A stretch of 10,888 bases of DNA from a bacterium (GTDB lineage Bacteria; Patescibacteriota; Saccharimonadia; Saccharimonadales; JACDBH01). Of this stretch, positions 1 to 5,858 are shown piece after piece. A program made the position numbers and the translations under genes. The stretch lies in assembly GCA_029557395.1 (NCBI GenBank), contig JAKQIK010000004.1, positions 1 through 10,888 on the forward strand, read 5' to 3'. Position 1 is the stretch's first letter. Each line of letters opens with the position of its first letter. The notes beneath the pieces are model-generated. The model saw only the letters and a program-made list of their open reading frames with translations. It had not been told where the DNA came from and did not search any database.

Positions 1-1
1 T

Positions 2-433
2 AGATTCAACGTGTTTGCTTATACGGTGTTATTTATTCTCCCTGTGGCTGGGGGTATTTTTTGGTATACGCAGAATAGATCTCAGCCAGAGATTCTTTCT
101 ATACCGGTGCAGATAGCAGGATTTAGGGGAAGTAATACTAACGATGTTAGTAGTAGAGACACTATGCCCGAGGCAGTAGAGGCTATGATTGTATCTATAG
201 AGCGTAGCGGTATATCTGCGCCTAATCACCTTACTGGCGGTATCGATCCTACAATAATAACCAGTGGGTCTACCATGTCATTTGATCGAAAAAGTTGGAA
301 GTCGCGAGGTATTGATAGCGGAACAATACAGGCATACGTATCTACGGGTGGTAAGGTGTACAATGGGATGGTGATATTACGCCTAGCTAATGGCGTCTGG
401 AGAGTTAGTAGCTTTTCTGTAGATCCAAGTTAA
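2..433 (+). CDS. Unknown small membrane-anchored protein, 5' end cut by the window
   Basis: The frame is open to the left edge, and residues R-F-N precede a GTG at 11. The true start is probably outside the window, although the GTG at 11 is possible and would give 140 residues. A hydrophobic stretch right after that GTG (F-A-Y-T-V-L-F-I-L-P-V-A-G-G-I-F-W-Y) looks like one TM segment or an uncleaved signal anchor. The rest is polar and rich in Ser, Thr and Gly, with short beta-like stretches (G-M-V-I-L-R-L then W-R-V-S-S-F-S-V) at the C-terminus, so an extracytoplasmic domain is likely. There is no Cys, so it is not a lipoprotein as seen. I do not recognise the family. It sits 51 nt before the comEC start, but a palindrome and a promoter-like site lie between the two start regions, so they need not be one operon. 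That it is a real gene is likely; its function is unknown. Confidence 0.6.
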   Translation, partial: RFNVFAYTVLFILPVAGGIFWYTQNRSQPEILSIPVQIAGFRGSNTNDVSSRDTMPEAVEAMIVSIERSGISAPNHLTGGIDPTIITSGSTMSFDRKSWKSRGIDSGTIQAYVSTGGKVYNGMVILRLANGVWRVSSFSVDPS

Positions 434-449
434 ACCAAATAGCTTTTGC

Positions 450-477
450 TTGCATTTGATAATAATACAAGTATATT
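450..477 (+). promoter_or_regulatory. Candidate comEC promoter giving a leaderless mRNA
   Basis: TTGCAT (450-455), a 16-nt spacer and TATATT (472-477) fit a sigma70-type promoter: the -35 has its TTG and the -10 matches at 5 of 6. A start point about 7 nt past the -10 would fall at 484-485, on the ATG of comEC. No Shine-Dalgarno sequence precedes that ATG, which agrees with leaderless initiation. This is a prediction from sequence only. Confidence 0.4.
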
Positions 478-484
478 CTCTTGT

Positions 485-1936
485 ATGGAGAGGCGTACAG
501 TATACAAAAAGACCACTAGATATGTGGTCTTTTTCTTGTCTATACTCGGTGGGTTGGGATTGGCTCGTTTGGGTGGTGAACCTAGTGGCTGGTGGTCCAT
601 CGTACTAGGGATATTGGCTATAGCAAGTTTTCGCCGGGCGCGGCTGATATCTGTGTATTTATTGGTATTATTTGGACTAGCATTTGGCTGGTGGCGTGGT
701 GGTGTGTATATGAACGAAGTAAATTACCTAAAGACTCTACACAAACAGAAGGTGACGCTAGTAGGCAGGGCATTAAATGATAGTGTTTATGATGACAAGG
801 GTTCGGTGTCGTTTGATATTGATTCATTGAAGCTGATGACTCCAGCCGGACCAAGGGGGATTGTCGGTAAGGTTGGTGTATCCGGATATGGTGAGAGGAT
901 GGTGTATCGTGGTGATATGGTATCTGTTGAGGGTAGTTTTTATCCCGGGCGAGGTTCGTATGTGGCCTGGATGAGCTATGCAAATATGCAAATATTAGCA
1001 AAATCACAGTCAATAATATATTCGTTAACCAGGCATTTTGCGGCTGGTTTGCAATCGGCTTTGCCAGAGCCTCAGGCGTCTTTTGCCCTGGGGATATTAA
1101 TCGGTCAACGAGATACTTTGCCAAAAAACACTAGTGAAATCCTCGCTATGATTGGTCTAACACACATTATCGCAGTTTCTGGCTATAATCTAACAATATT
1201 AGTAAGATCGACCAGACGAATATTTGCTAAGTGGTCAAAATTTCAGTCTATGTTTGCTGCCTGTTCTTTGATATTAGTATTTTTACTCATCACAGGTGCT
1301 CAGCCTTCGATAGTACGGGCTTCAATCATAAGCATCTTATCGCTTGGAGCTTGGTATTTTGGTCGTAATATAAAACCACTAGTGATTATTTTTTTAACTG
1401 CAGCAATAACCGCTATGTGGAACCCGCTTTATTTATGGTCAGATATTGGGTGGTATTTATCCTTTTTAGCATTTTTTGGTGTCTTGATATTATCACCAAT
1501 CCTCAAGGCCAAAATCTATGGGGATAGACAGCCAAAAATTATGGGCGAGCTAATAATAGAGAGTTTCTCGGCGCAAATTATGACATTACCTATTATCTTG
1601 TTTATTTTTGGTGAGTCTAGTTACGTGGTGTTACTGGCAAATTTACTAGTTGTGCCATTAATTCCAATGGCTATGTTGTTATCGTTCGTTGCTGGTTTGT
1701 TTGGTGCTACTCTTCCCGCTATTGCTGGTTGGTTCGCATGGCCGGCACGGGTCATTTTGACATATATACTAGATGTGGCTACTCTGGTAGCCAGGATTCC
1801 GAATATGCAATTTTCTATGAGTCTGGGCTGGGTTGGTATGATGCTGATGTACTTATTGATAGGATTGTTGGCAGTGGTATGGTGGCAAAAACTCCCAAAA
1901 AGTGCTAATATAACAGAGAAGAACTACTTTGAATAG
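485..1936 (+). CDS. comEC: ComEC/Rec2-type DNA uptake channel, without the C-terminal nuclease-like domain
   Basis: ComEC proteins form the inner-membrane channel that passes single-stranded DNA into the cytoplasm during natural transformation. Counting from the ATG at 485 (483 residues), the N-terminus is basic and followed by TM segments at about 13-75. A soluble OB-like region typical of the ComEC N-terminal domain spans about 88-172, and the polytopic competence domain about 185-470. Family motifs visible are G-L-T-H-I-I-A-V-S-G-Y-N (about 224-235), P-S-I-V-R-A (about 274-279) and W-N-P-L-Y-L-W-x-D-I-G-W-x-L-S-F-L (about 312-328). The protein ends right after the last TM segments. The metallo-beta-lactamase-like domain of long ComEC proteins, such as the roughly 776-residue Bacillus protein, is absent. 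The frame extends up to a TTG at 446, but ATG 485 is preferred because it sits at the predicted transcription start and leads directly into basic residues and the first TM. The location beside ruvCAB and opposite a pilus locus supports a competence role. Confidence 0.9.
   Translation: MERRTVYKKTTRYVVFFLSILGGLGLARLGGEPSGWWSIVLGILAIASFRRARLISVYLLVLFGLAFGWWRGGVYMNEVNYLKTLHKQKVTLVGRALNDSVYDDKGSVSFDIDSLKLMTPAGPRGIVGKVGVSGYGERMVYRGDMVSVEGSFYPGRGSYVAWMSYANMQILAKSQSIIYSLTRHFAAGLQSALPEPQASFALGILIGQRDTLPKNTSEILAMIGLTHIIAVSGYNLTILVRSTRRIFAKWSKFQSMFAACSLILVFLLITGAQPSIVRASIISILSLGAWYFGRNIKPLVIIFLTAAITAMWNPLYLWSDIGWYLSFLAFFGVLILSPILKAKIYGDRQPKIMGELIIESFSAQIMTLPIILFIFGESSYVVLLANLLVVPLIPMAMLLSFVAGLFGATLPAIAGWFAWPARVILTYILDVATLVARIPNMQFSMSLGWVGMMLMYLLIGLLAVVWWQKLPKSANITEKNYFE
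506..534. terminator. Perfect 11-bp palindrome with U-tract, overlapping the comEC 5' end
   Basis: The arms AAAAAGACCAC (506-516) and GTGGTCTTTTT (524-534) pair perfectly around a 7-nt loop. The core is a 6-bp GC-containing stem flanked by A-tract and T-tract, so it has intrinsic terminator shape in both directions. It could end transcripts of the upstream unknown gene. However, it starts only 21 nt after the preferred comEC ATG and encodes residues of its N-terminus (K-K-T-T-R-Y-V-V-F-F). It may therefore act as an attenuator for comEC, or comEC may start further down (GTG 524 or TTG 536). See findings. Confidence 0.5.
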
Positions 1937-1982
1937 CATAAAGCGACTATTGTAGTGGTGTAATTTATCACAGTTGCGCACA

Positions 1983-1990
1983 AGAAGGGA
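1983..1990 (+). promoter_or_regulatory. Ribosome binding site that fixes the yebC start
   Basis: AGAAGGGA lies 7 nt before the ATG at 1998. The reading frame stays open upstream to 1974, but this site and the conserved M-A-G-H-N-K-W-S start show that translation begins at 1998. It is one of the few clear Shine-Dalgarno sequences in the window. Confidence 0.75.
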
Positions 1991-1997
1991 TATTATT

Positions 1998-2711
1998 ATG
2001 GCAGGACACAATAAATGGAGTAAAATAAAGCGCGGTAAAGCGGTCGAAGATGCAAAGAGAGGGGCTGTATTTACAAAGATTGGTAACCAAATTGCAATAG
2101 CGGCCCGCGCTGGTACAGATCCATCGACTAATTCGGCACTTGCTATGGCTATAGAAAAGGCCAAGGCTGCTAATATGCCTGGTAGTAACATCGATAAGGC
2201 AATCGCTCGTGTCGCTGATAAATCGGCTGCTCAACTTCAAGAAGTGTTATATGAGGGCTATGGTCCAGGGGGAACAGCTATACTAGTAGAATGTGCGACA
2301 GATAACACAAACCGTACTTATCCAGAAGTTCGTAACGCCTTTAATAAGCATGGAGGCAGTATCGCCGATAAGGGTTCGGTAGCTTTTCAGTTTACTCGAA
2401 AAGGTGTGATTATTGCCAAGGCTAATGGTGATGAGTTTATGTTGATGGCGTTAGATGCGGGCGCTGAAGATGTTCAAGAAGATGGTGGTGAATCTATAGT
2501 TTATACTGCCCAAAAAGATCTCGCAAAAGTCAGGGATTCCCTAAGGGAGTCTGGTATTGAGCTTGAGCAAGCTGAATTATCTTATGAACCAAATAACGTA
2601 ATAGAAATTACTGATGATGTTACGATAGGCAAGATAGAGAGATTGATGGATGCCCTAGACGATCTTGATGATGTTAGCAATACATATACTAACTTTGAAA
2701 TTAAGGCCTAA
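1998..2711 (+). CDS. yebC: YebC/PmpR family regulator
   Basis: The 237 residues match the family's usual length of about 240 and open with the hallmark M-A-G-H-N-K-W-S-K-I-K. Other family signatures are K-R-G-A-V-F-T-K near residue 20, N-M-P-G-S-N-I-D-K-A-I near 59, Y-E-G-Y-G-P-G-G near 83, and D-N-T-N-R-T-Y-P-E-V-R with G-G-S-I-A-D-K-G-S-V-A-F-Q-F in the middle domain. The acidic C-terminal part (L-M-D-A-L-D-D-L-D-D-V) is also typical. Family members bind DNA as transcriptional regulators (PmpR, E. coli YebC), and some have been tied to translation through difficult peptide sequences; which applies here cannot be told from sequence. The gene stands just before ruvC with only 2 nt between them, the arrangement seen in many bacteria, so it probably shares an mRNA with ruvCAB. 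The 61-nt gap after comEC holds no hairpin I consider convincing. Confidence 0.96.
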   Translation: MAGHNKWSKIKRGKAVEDAKRGAVFTKIGNQIAIAARAGTDPSTNSALAMAIEKAKAANMPGSNIDKAIARVADKSAAQLQEVLYEGYGPGGTAILVECATDNTNRTYPEVRNAFNKHGGSIADKGSVAFQFTRKGVIIAKANGDEFMLMALDAGAEDVQEDGGESIVYTAQKDLAKVRDSLRESGIELEQAELSYEPNNVIEITDDVTIGKIERLMDALDDLDDVSNTYTNFEIKA

Positions 2712-2713
2712 GC

Positions 2714-3184
2714 TTGAGAATTATTGGTATTGATCCGGGAACCGGTATACTTGGTTTTGGTATTATTGATTTTAGTAAGGGTAAATATCAGCTCATTGAC
2801 GGTGGTGTGATACGGACACCGGTCAAAGAGGATGACGCAGTTCGTTTGCAAACTATATACGATGAGTTAACAGATATTATTACTGATACAAAACCAGATG
2901 AAATGGCGGTAGAGAAACTATTTTTTGCTCAAAATGTGACGACTGCTATCACGGTTGCGCAGGCTAGGGGAGTAGTTCTATTAACAGGTATGCAGGCAAG
3001 TCTCAAGATATCTGAGTATACTCCACTTCAAATCAAACAAGCTTTGACAGGCTACGGTAGGGCGGATAAGAAACAGATTCAGGAAATGGTCAAGGTAATT
3101 CTGGGCCTCAAAGAAGTACCAAAGCCAGATGACTGCGCCGATGCCATAGCTTGTGCTATCACTCACGCCATGTCTATGAGATAA
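2714..3184 (+). CDS. ruvC: Crossover junction endodeoxyribonuclease RuvC
   Basis: RuvC is the RNase H-fold resolvase that cuts Holliday junctions as a dimer. The 156-residue length is normal. It opens M-R-I-I-G-I-D-P-G-T-G, with catalytic Asp7. Glu67 sits in M-A-V-E-K-L-F-F, followed by A-Q-N-V-T-T-A, which carries the usual aromatic and Asn positions. The last two acidic residues are Asp140 and Asp143 in D-D-C-A-D-A-I-A-C-A-I-T-H. The full metal-binding set is therefore present and an active enzyme is expected. The region Y-G-R-A-D-K-K-Q-I-Q-E-M-V (about 114-126) is the standard basic loop and helix. The start is TTG at 2714, chosen because it gives the exact conserved N-terminus and lies 2 nt after the yebC stop. 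There is no good ribosome binding site, so translation is probably coupled to yebC. Confidence 0.96.
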   Translation: MRIIGIDPGTGILGFGIIDFSKGKYQLIDGGVIRTPVKEDDAVRLQTIYDELTDIITDTKPDEMAVEKLFFAQNVTTAITVAQARGVVLLTGMQASLKISEYTPLQIKQALTGYGRADKKQIQEMVKVILGLKEVPKPDDCADAIACAITHAMSMR

Positions 3185-3192
3185 TAGATTTA

Positions 3193-3768
3193 ATGATTGC
3201 GACAATATCTGGGGTTATAAGCGAAAAAATTGATGATCTGCTGGTCATAGATGTTGCCGGCGTGGGCTATGGATTGACTGTGAACGTCGATGATTATTCA
3301 CGATTTGAGCTTGGTGGCAAAGCTAAGTTTTATATCTATGAACATATTCGTGAGCAGTCACATGATTTGTTTGGGTTCTCTAGTTTAAGTACCAAGAAAC
3401 TGTTTGAGCAATTACTCAGCGTCAAAAATGTCGGGCCAAAAGTGGCCGTGGCGGTGCTGAATATCGGTAGTGAAGATTATGTTCGGTCTGCCATAGCCAG
3501 TGGTGAAGTCAAGATACTGCAAGGTGCAAAAGGTGTTGGAAAACGGGCTGCTGAGCAGATAGTGGTCGAGCTCAGAGATAAAGTTGGTATTGTAGTAGGC
3601 GATGGCGCTGAAGCCGTGGTTGGTCGGGCTGGGTTAGGCATGCAGGACGAAGCGGTTCAAGCGTTAATAGCACTTGGTTATTCTGATATTGATGCTGAAA
3701 AAGCTTTGAAGGGCATAGATGATAGCATATCTACAGAAGAGAGAATTAAACTAGCATTAAAAAGATGA
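3193..3768 (+). CDS. ruvA: Holliday junction branch migration complex subunit RuvA
   Basis: RuvA is the tetrameric DNA-binding subunit that holds the four-way junction and loads RuvB. The 191 residues show all three domains. An N-terminal OB fold (M-I-A-T-I-S-G-V-I, G-V-G-Y-G-L-T-V, then F-Y-I-Y-E-H-I-R-E-Q-S-H-D-L-F-G-F at about 46-62) is followed by two helix-hairpin-helix motifs, L-L-S-V-K-N-V-G-P-K-V-A near 74-85 and L-Q-G-A-K-G-V-G-K-R-A-A near 109-120. After a Gly/Ala-rich linker (about 134-149) comes the RuvB-contacting domain III (about 150-191, E-A-V-Q-A-L-I-A-L-G-Y). The frame is open upstream inside ruvC, but ATG 3193 gives the conserved N-terminus. It starts 8 nt after the ruvC stop with no obvious Shine-Dalgarno. 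The TGA stop overlaps the ATG of a tiny frame leading to ruvB. Confidence 0.95.
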   Translation: MIATISGVISEKIDDLLVIDVAGVGYGLTVNVDDYSRFELGGKAKFYIYEHIREQSHDLFGFSSLSTKKLFEQLLSVKNVGPKVAVAVLNIGSEDYVRSAIASGEVKILQGAKGVGKRAAEQIVVELRDKVGIVVGDGAEAVVGRAGLGMQDEAVQALIALGYSDIDAEKALKGIDDSISTEERIKLALKR

Positions 3769-3800
3769 ATACTTTAGAGGAAATAAAAAAGATATATTAG
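3765..3800 (+). other. Possible 11-codon coupling ORF between ruvA and ruvB
   Basis: The ATG at 3765-3767 overlaps the ruvA TGA as ATGA. The frame reads M-N-T-L-E-E-I-K-K-I-Y and stops with TAG at 3798-3800, one base before the ruvB ATG at 3802. An AGAGG (3776-3780) inside it is too far from ruvB (21 nt) to act as a normal ribosome binding site. The geometry would let ribosomes pass from ruvA to ruvB without a free site. It may be chance; the peptide itself need not do anything. Confidence 0.3.
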
Positions 3801-3801
3801 T

Positions 3802-4833
3802 ATGGCAGTTGAAAGAATTATAAATACAAGTATAGATGATGACGACCCGCAAGAAGTTGAATTAGAGGTTACTCTACGACCTAAGGATTTTGCCAATTAT
3901 ATTGGTCAGGAGCGACTCAAGCAAAATTTAAAACTATCCATAGAAGCAGCAAAAAAGCGTGGCGAACCGTTGGATCATATTTTGCTATACGGACCTCCTG
4001 GGCTTGGTAAAACAACCATGGCTAGTGTTATTGCCAATGAGATGGGGGCGCAGATACGTATTACATCTGGCCCTGCTATTGATAGAGCTGGTGATCTGGC
4101 TAGCTTATTAACCAATCTCCAGGACGGGGATATATTATTTATAGATGAGATACACAGGCTCAATCGTAGCGTCGAAGAAGTATTATATAGTGCCATGGAA
4201 GATTACAAGATTGACATAATGTTAGGCAAGGGGCCAAGTGCTAGAAGTTTGAGGCTTGATGTACCCAAATTTACACTTATCGGAGCGACGACTCGCACTG
4301 GAGCATTAGCTGCTCCACTACGTGATAGGTTTGGGCTGGTTCATAGACTTGAATTTTACACGCCAGAAGAAATAGCAGAAATTATTGTTAGAGCAGCTGG
4401 AATATTGAACAGCAAAATACATCCAGAATCTGCACAATTATTATCAACAAGAGCTAGATTAACACCTAGGATTGCGAATAGACTACTCAAGAGAGTTCGG
4501 GATTATGCTGATGTTAATGGTGATGGTATCATTGATACTCAGATTACAACTTCTGCATTAGAATTATTGGAAATTGATGAACTTGGACTAGATCCGGCTG
4601 ATAGACATCTGTTAATGCGTATGATAGAAAATTATGGGAATAATCCAGTCGGCCTTAATACAATATCAGCGCTAACTGGTGACGAGACAGCTACAATCGA
4701 AGATTTCCATGAGCCATATTTAATGCAGATTGGCTTGATAGAGAGAACTCCTCGCGGTAGGCGAGTGACTCACAAAGCCTACAAGCATCTGAAGGTTGAT
4801 GAAAGTAGCAAAGATCAGTCGGTGTTATTTTAG
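3802..4833 (+). CDS. ruvB: Holliday junction branch migration ATPase RuvB
   Basis: RuvB is the AAA+ hexameric motor that pumps DNA through RuvA-bound junctions. All expected parts are visible in 343 residues: Walker A G-P-P-G-L-G-K-T (64-71), Walker B I-L-F-I-D-E (111-116), sensor 1 G-A-T-T-R (161-165), arginine finger R174 in L-R-D-R-F-G, sensor 2 region T-P-R-I-A-N-R-L-L (about 221-229), and the C-terminal winged helix ending G-L-I-E-R-T-P-R-G-R-R-V-T (about 311-323). The N-terminal segment L-R-P-K-D-F-A-N-Y-I-G-Q (25-36) is also typical. It probably belongs to the yebC-ruvC-ruvA unit, entering translation from the mini-ORF just upstream. No terminator follows; the next promoter-like site begins at its stop codon. 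Confidence 0.98.
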   Translation: MAVERIINTSIDDDDPQEVELEVTLRPKDFANYIGQERLKQNLKLSIEAAKKRGEPLDHILLYGPPGLGKTTMASVIANEMGAQIRITSGPAIDRAGDLASLLTNLQDGDILFIDEIHRLNRSVEEVLYSAMEDYKIDIMLGKGPSARSLRLDVPKFTLIGATTRTGALAAPLRDRFGLVHRLEFYTPEEIAEIIVRAAGILNSKIHPESAQLLSTRARLTPRIANRLLKRVRDYADVNGDGIIDTQITTSALELLEIDELGLDPADRHLLMRMIENYGNNPVGLNTISALTGDETATIEDFHEPYLMQIGLIERTPRGRRVTHKAYKHLKVDESSKDQSVLF

Positions 4834-4859
4834 GATAACTGGCATTCAATCTGTATAAT
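4830..4859 (+). promoter_or_regulatory. Candidate promoter for the PH-domain gene, near-leaderless
   Basis: A perfect -10 hexamer TATAAT stands at 4854-4859, with a poor -35 match (TTAGGA, 4830-4835, spacer 18) overlapping the ruvB stop. A start point about 7 nt downstream would leave only 3-4 nt before the ATG at 4870. No Shine-Dalgarno is present, so initiation would be leaderless or nearly so. Confidence 0.45.
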
Positions 4860-4869
4860 ATAAGTAATT

Positions 4870-5487
4870 ATGAATCAAGAAACAGAGCAGGAAAGAGTTC
4901 ACCGGCTACAAGCTGAATCAAAGCTATCTAACGAAGGAAAAAAATATTTTAAGTTTATTGAATTTGACGAAAATGAGCAATTAATAACAGAAATAAAAAA
5001 ACATCCTTTAGGGTTGTTTATTATTTTTGCTACTGGGGCAATGATTGCGGTTGCCATGATATTCATTGGTGTTTTTGGGAGTTTTGCGGATCTTGGATCT
5101 ATGACAGGTGTCAGTGAAGTCAATCAAATTGGACCTATATTATCTGTTTTGAGCCTGTTATTAATTATAGGCGTAGTTGTTGCTACCTATATTGCATCTT
5201 TTTTGTATATCAGCAATGTGATTTTTGTGACAAACGAAAAAATAGCTCAAGTCTTATATGTGAGTTTATTCAACAAAAAAATATCGCAATTATCTATCGG
5301 TGATGTCCAAGACGTCACAGTTACCCAAAAAGGTATATTAGCTCACATGTTTAACTACGGTACTTTAGTTATTGAGACGGCAGGGGAGCAAGAAAACTAC
5401 AGGTTTACATATGTGCCAGACCCTTATCAGGTGTCCAAGCTCATTGTTGGCTCCCATGAAAAGAATTTAGTTAAGTACGGTAACTAA
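4870..5487 (+). CDS. Two-TM protein with bacterial PH (bPH2-like) domain
   Basis: The 205 residues comprise a charged N-terminal segment (1-45), two TM helices at about 46-70 and 88-114, and a C-terminal domain at about 117-193. That domain starts with the N-x-I-F-V-T-N-E-K-I pattern of bacterial PH domains (YdbS/YdbT-like), then I-S-Q-L-S-I-G-D-V-Q-D-V-T-V-T-Q-K-G and F-N-Y-G-T-L-V-I-E-T, ending with P-D-P-Y-Q-V-S-K-L-I. This order (strand, basic turn, D-V-Q-D-V, F-x-Y-G-T-L) is characteristic. Such proteins are membrane bound with the PH domain on one face; their roles are mostly unknown, and some are linked to cell-envelope stress. Nothing ties it directly to RuvABC beyond adjacency. It has its own promoter-like site, so it may be expressed separately. 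It is the last + strand gene before the convergent pilus operon. Confidence 0.8.
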   Translation: MNQETEQERVHRLQAESKLSNEGKKYFKFIEFDENEQLITEIKKHPLGLFIIFATGAMIAVAMIFIGVFGSFADLGSMTGVSEVNQIGPILSVLSLLLIIGVVVATYIASFLYISNVIFVTNEKIAQVLYVSLFNKKISQLSIGDVQDVTVTQKGILAHMFNYGTLVIETAGEQENYRFTYVPDPYQVSKLIVGSHEKNLVKYGN

Positions 5488-5503
5488 ATTTTTAGTATCA
5501 AAG

Positions 5504-5531
5504 AGTCATTTAACCATTTAGTTAAATGACT
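5504..5531. terminator. Hairpin between convergent operons, possible bidirectional terminator
   Basis: AGTCATTTAAC (5504-5514) and GTTAAATGACT (5521-5531) form a perfect 11-bp stem with a 6-nt loop. It lies between the PH-domain gene stop (5487) and the 95-residue gene stop on the other strand (5571). Neither side has a clean T-tract and the stem is AT-rich, so it is weaker than a textbook terminator. It is the only structure seen in this 83-nt gap. Confidence 0.5.
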
Positions 5532-5570
5532 GCAAACTTATTCTTATAGTTCAAGAATTTTGTGGTGCTA

Positions 5571-5858
5571 TTATTCCATGAACGGATTTTGGCGGGCTTC
5601 ATCAATAATCGCGCGGAATTTAATATTTCTATCTTCTAGTTCGCTAATCTTTTCGGTTATTGTTTTGTCCAGCTTTGGCCTTTTGACCCCATTATAGCCA
5701 TCGTCTATTTGTTTTTGACTTGGCTCAACTGCTACGAGCTGGCTACTGGTGGTGATGATGAGGCCATAGACTACACCTATTAAAATAATGAAAATAATAA
5801 ATCCATATTTTTTGATTTTAATATATACTGGTTTTAAATCTTTGCTAATCTTTTCCAT
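5571..5858 (-). CDS. Small single-TM protein at the end of the pilMNO operon
   Basis: The 95 residues have a basic N-terminus (K-I-S-K-D-L-K-P-V-Y-I-K-I-K-K), one TM helix at about 18-37, and a polar extracytoplasmic tail with a short predicted coil (about 66-90, L-D-K-T-I-T-E-K-I-S-E-L-E-D-R). The start ATG follows the pilO stop with no gap (TAGATG), so translation is coupled. It stands where pilP stands in diderm T4P operons, but it lacks a lipobox Cys and does not resemble PilP. I do not recognise the family. Membership of the pilus alignment complex is inferred only from position, topology and coupling. It is a real gene given its tight packing and non-random hydrophobicity. Confidence 0.75.
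   Translation of the reverse strand: MEKISKDLKPVYIKIKKYGFIIFIILIGVVYGLIITTSSQLVAVEPSQKQIDDGYNGVKRPKLDKTITEKISELEDRNIKFRAIIDEARQNPFME

Noticed and set aside
446..484. TTG start for comEC at 446
   Set aside because: It would place the likely promoter inside the gene, has no ribosome binding site, and adds polar residues not expected before the basic N-terminus and first TM.
618..1124. 168-codon frame on the - strand inside comEC
   Set aside because: It lies fully antisense to a well-supported gene, has no family-like motifs, and its His/Tyr/Ser-heavy content is what antisense frames give.
1853..2240. Two - strand frames across the comEC-yebC junction
   Set aside because: They cover conserved yebC codons on the opposite strand, have no recognisable domain, and overlap each other.
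3151..3192. Upstream extension of ruvA inside ruvC
   Set aside because: The extra 14 residues are not RuvA-like, whereas M-I-A-T-I-S-G from 3193 is the conserved start.
3766..3768. Possible UGA recoding (SR1/Gracilibacteria code)
   Set aside because: TGA ends ruvA, pilM and the PilV-like gene exactly where family lengths predict, so the standard stop meaning holds.
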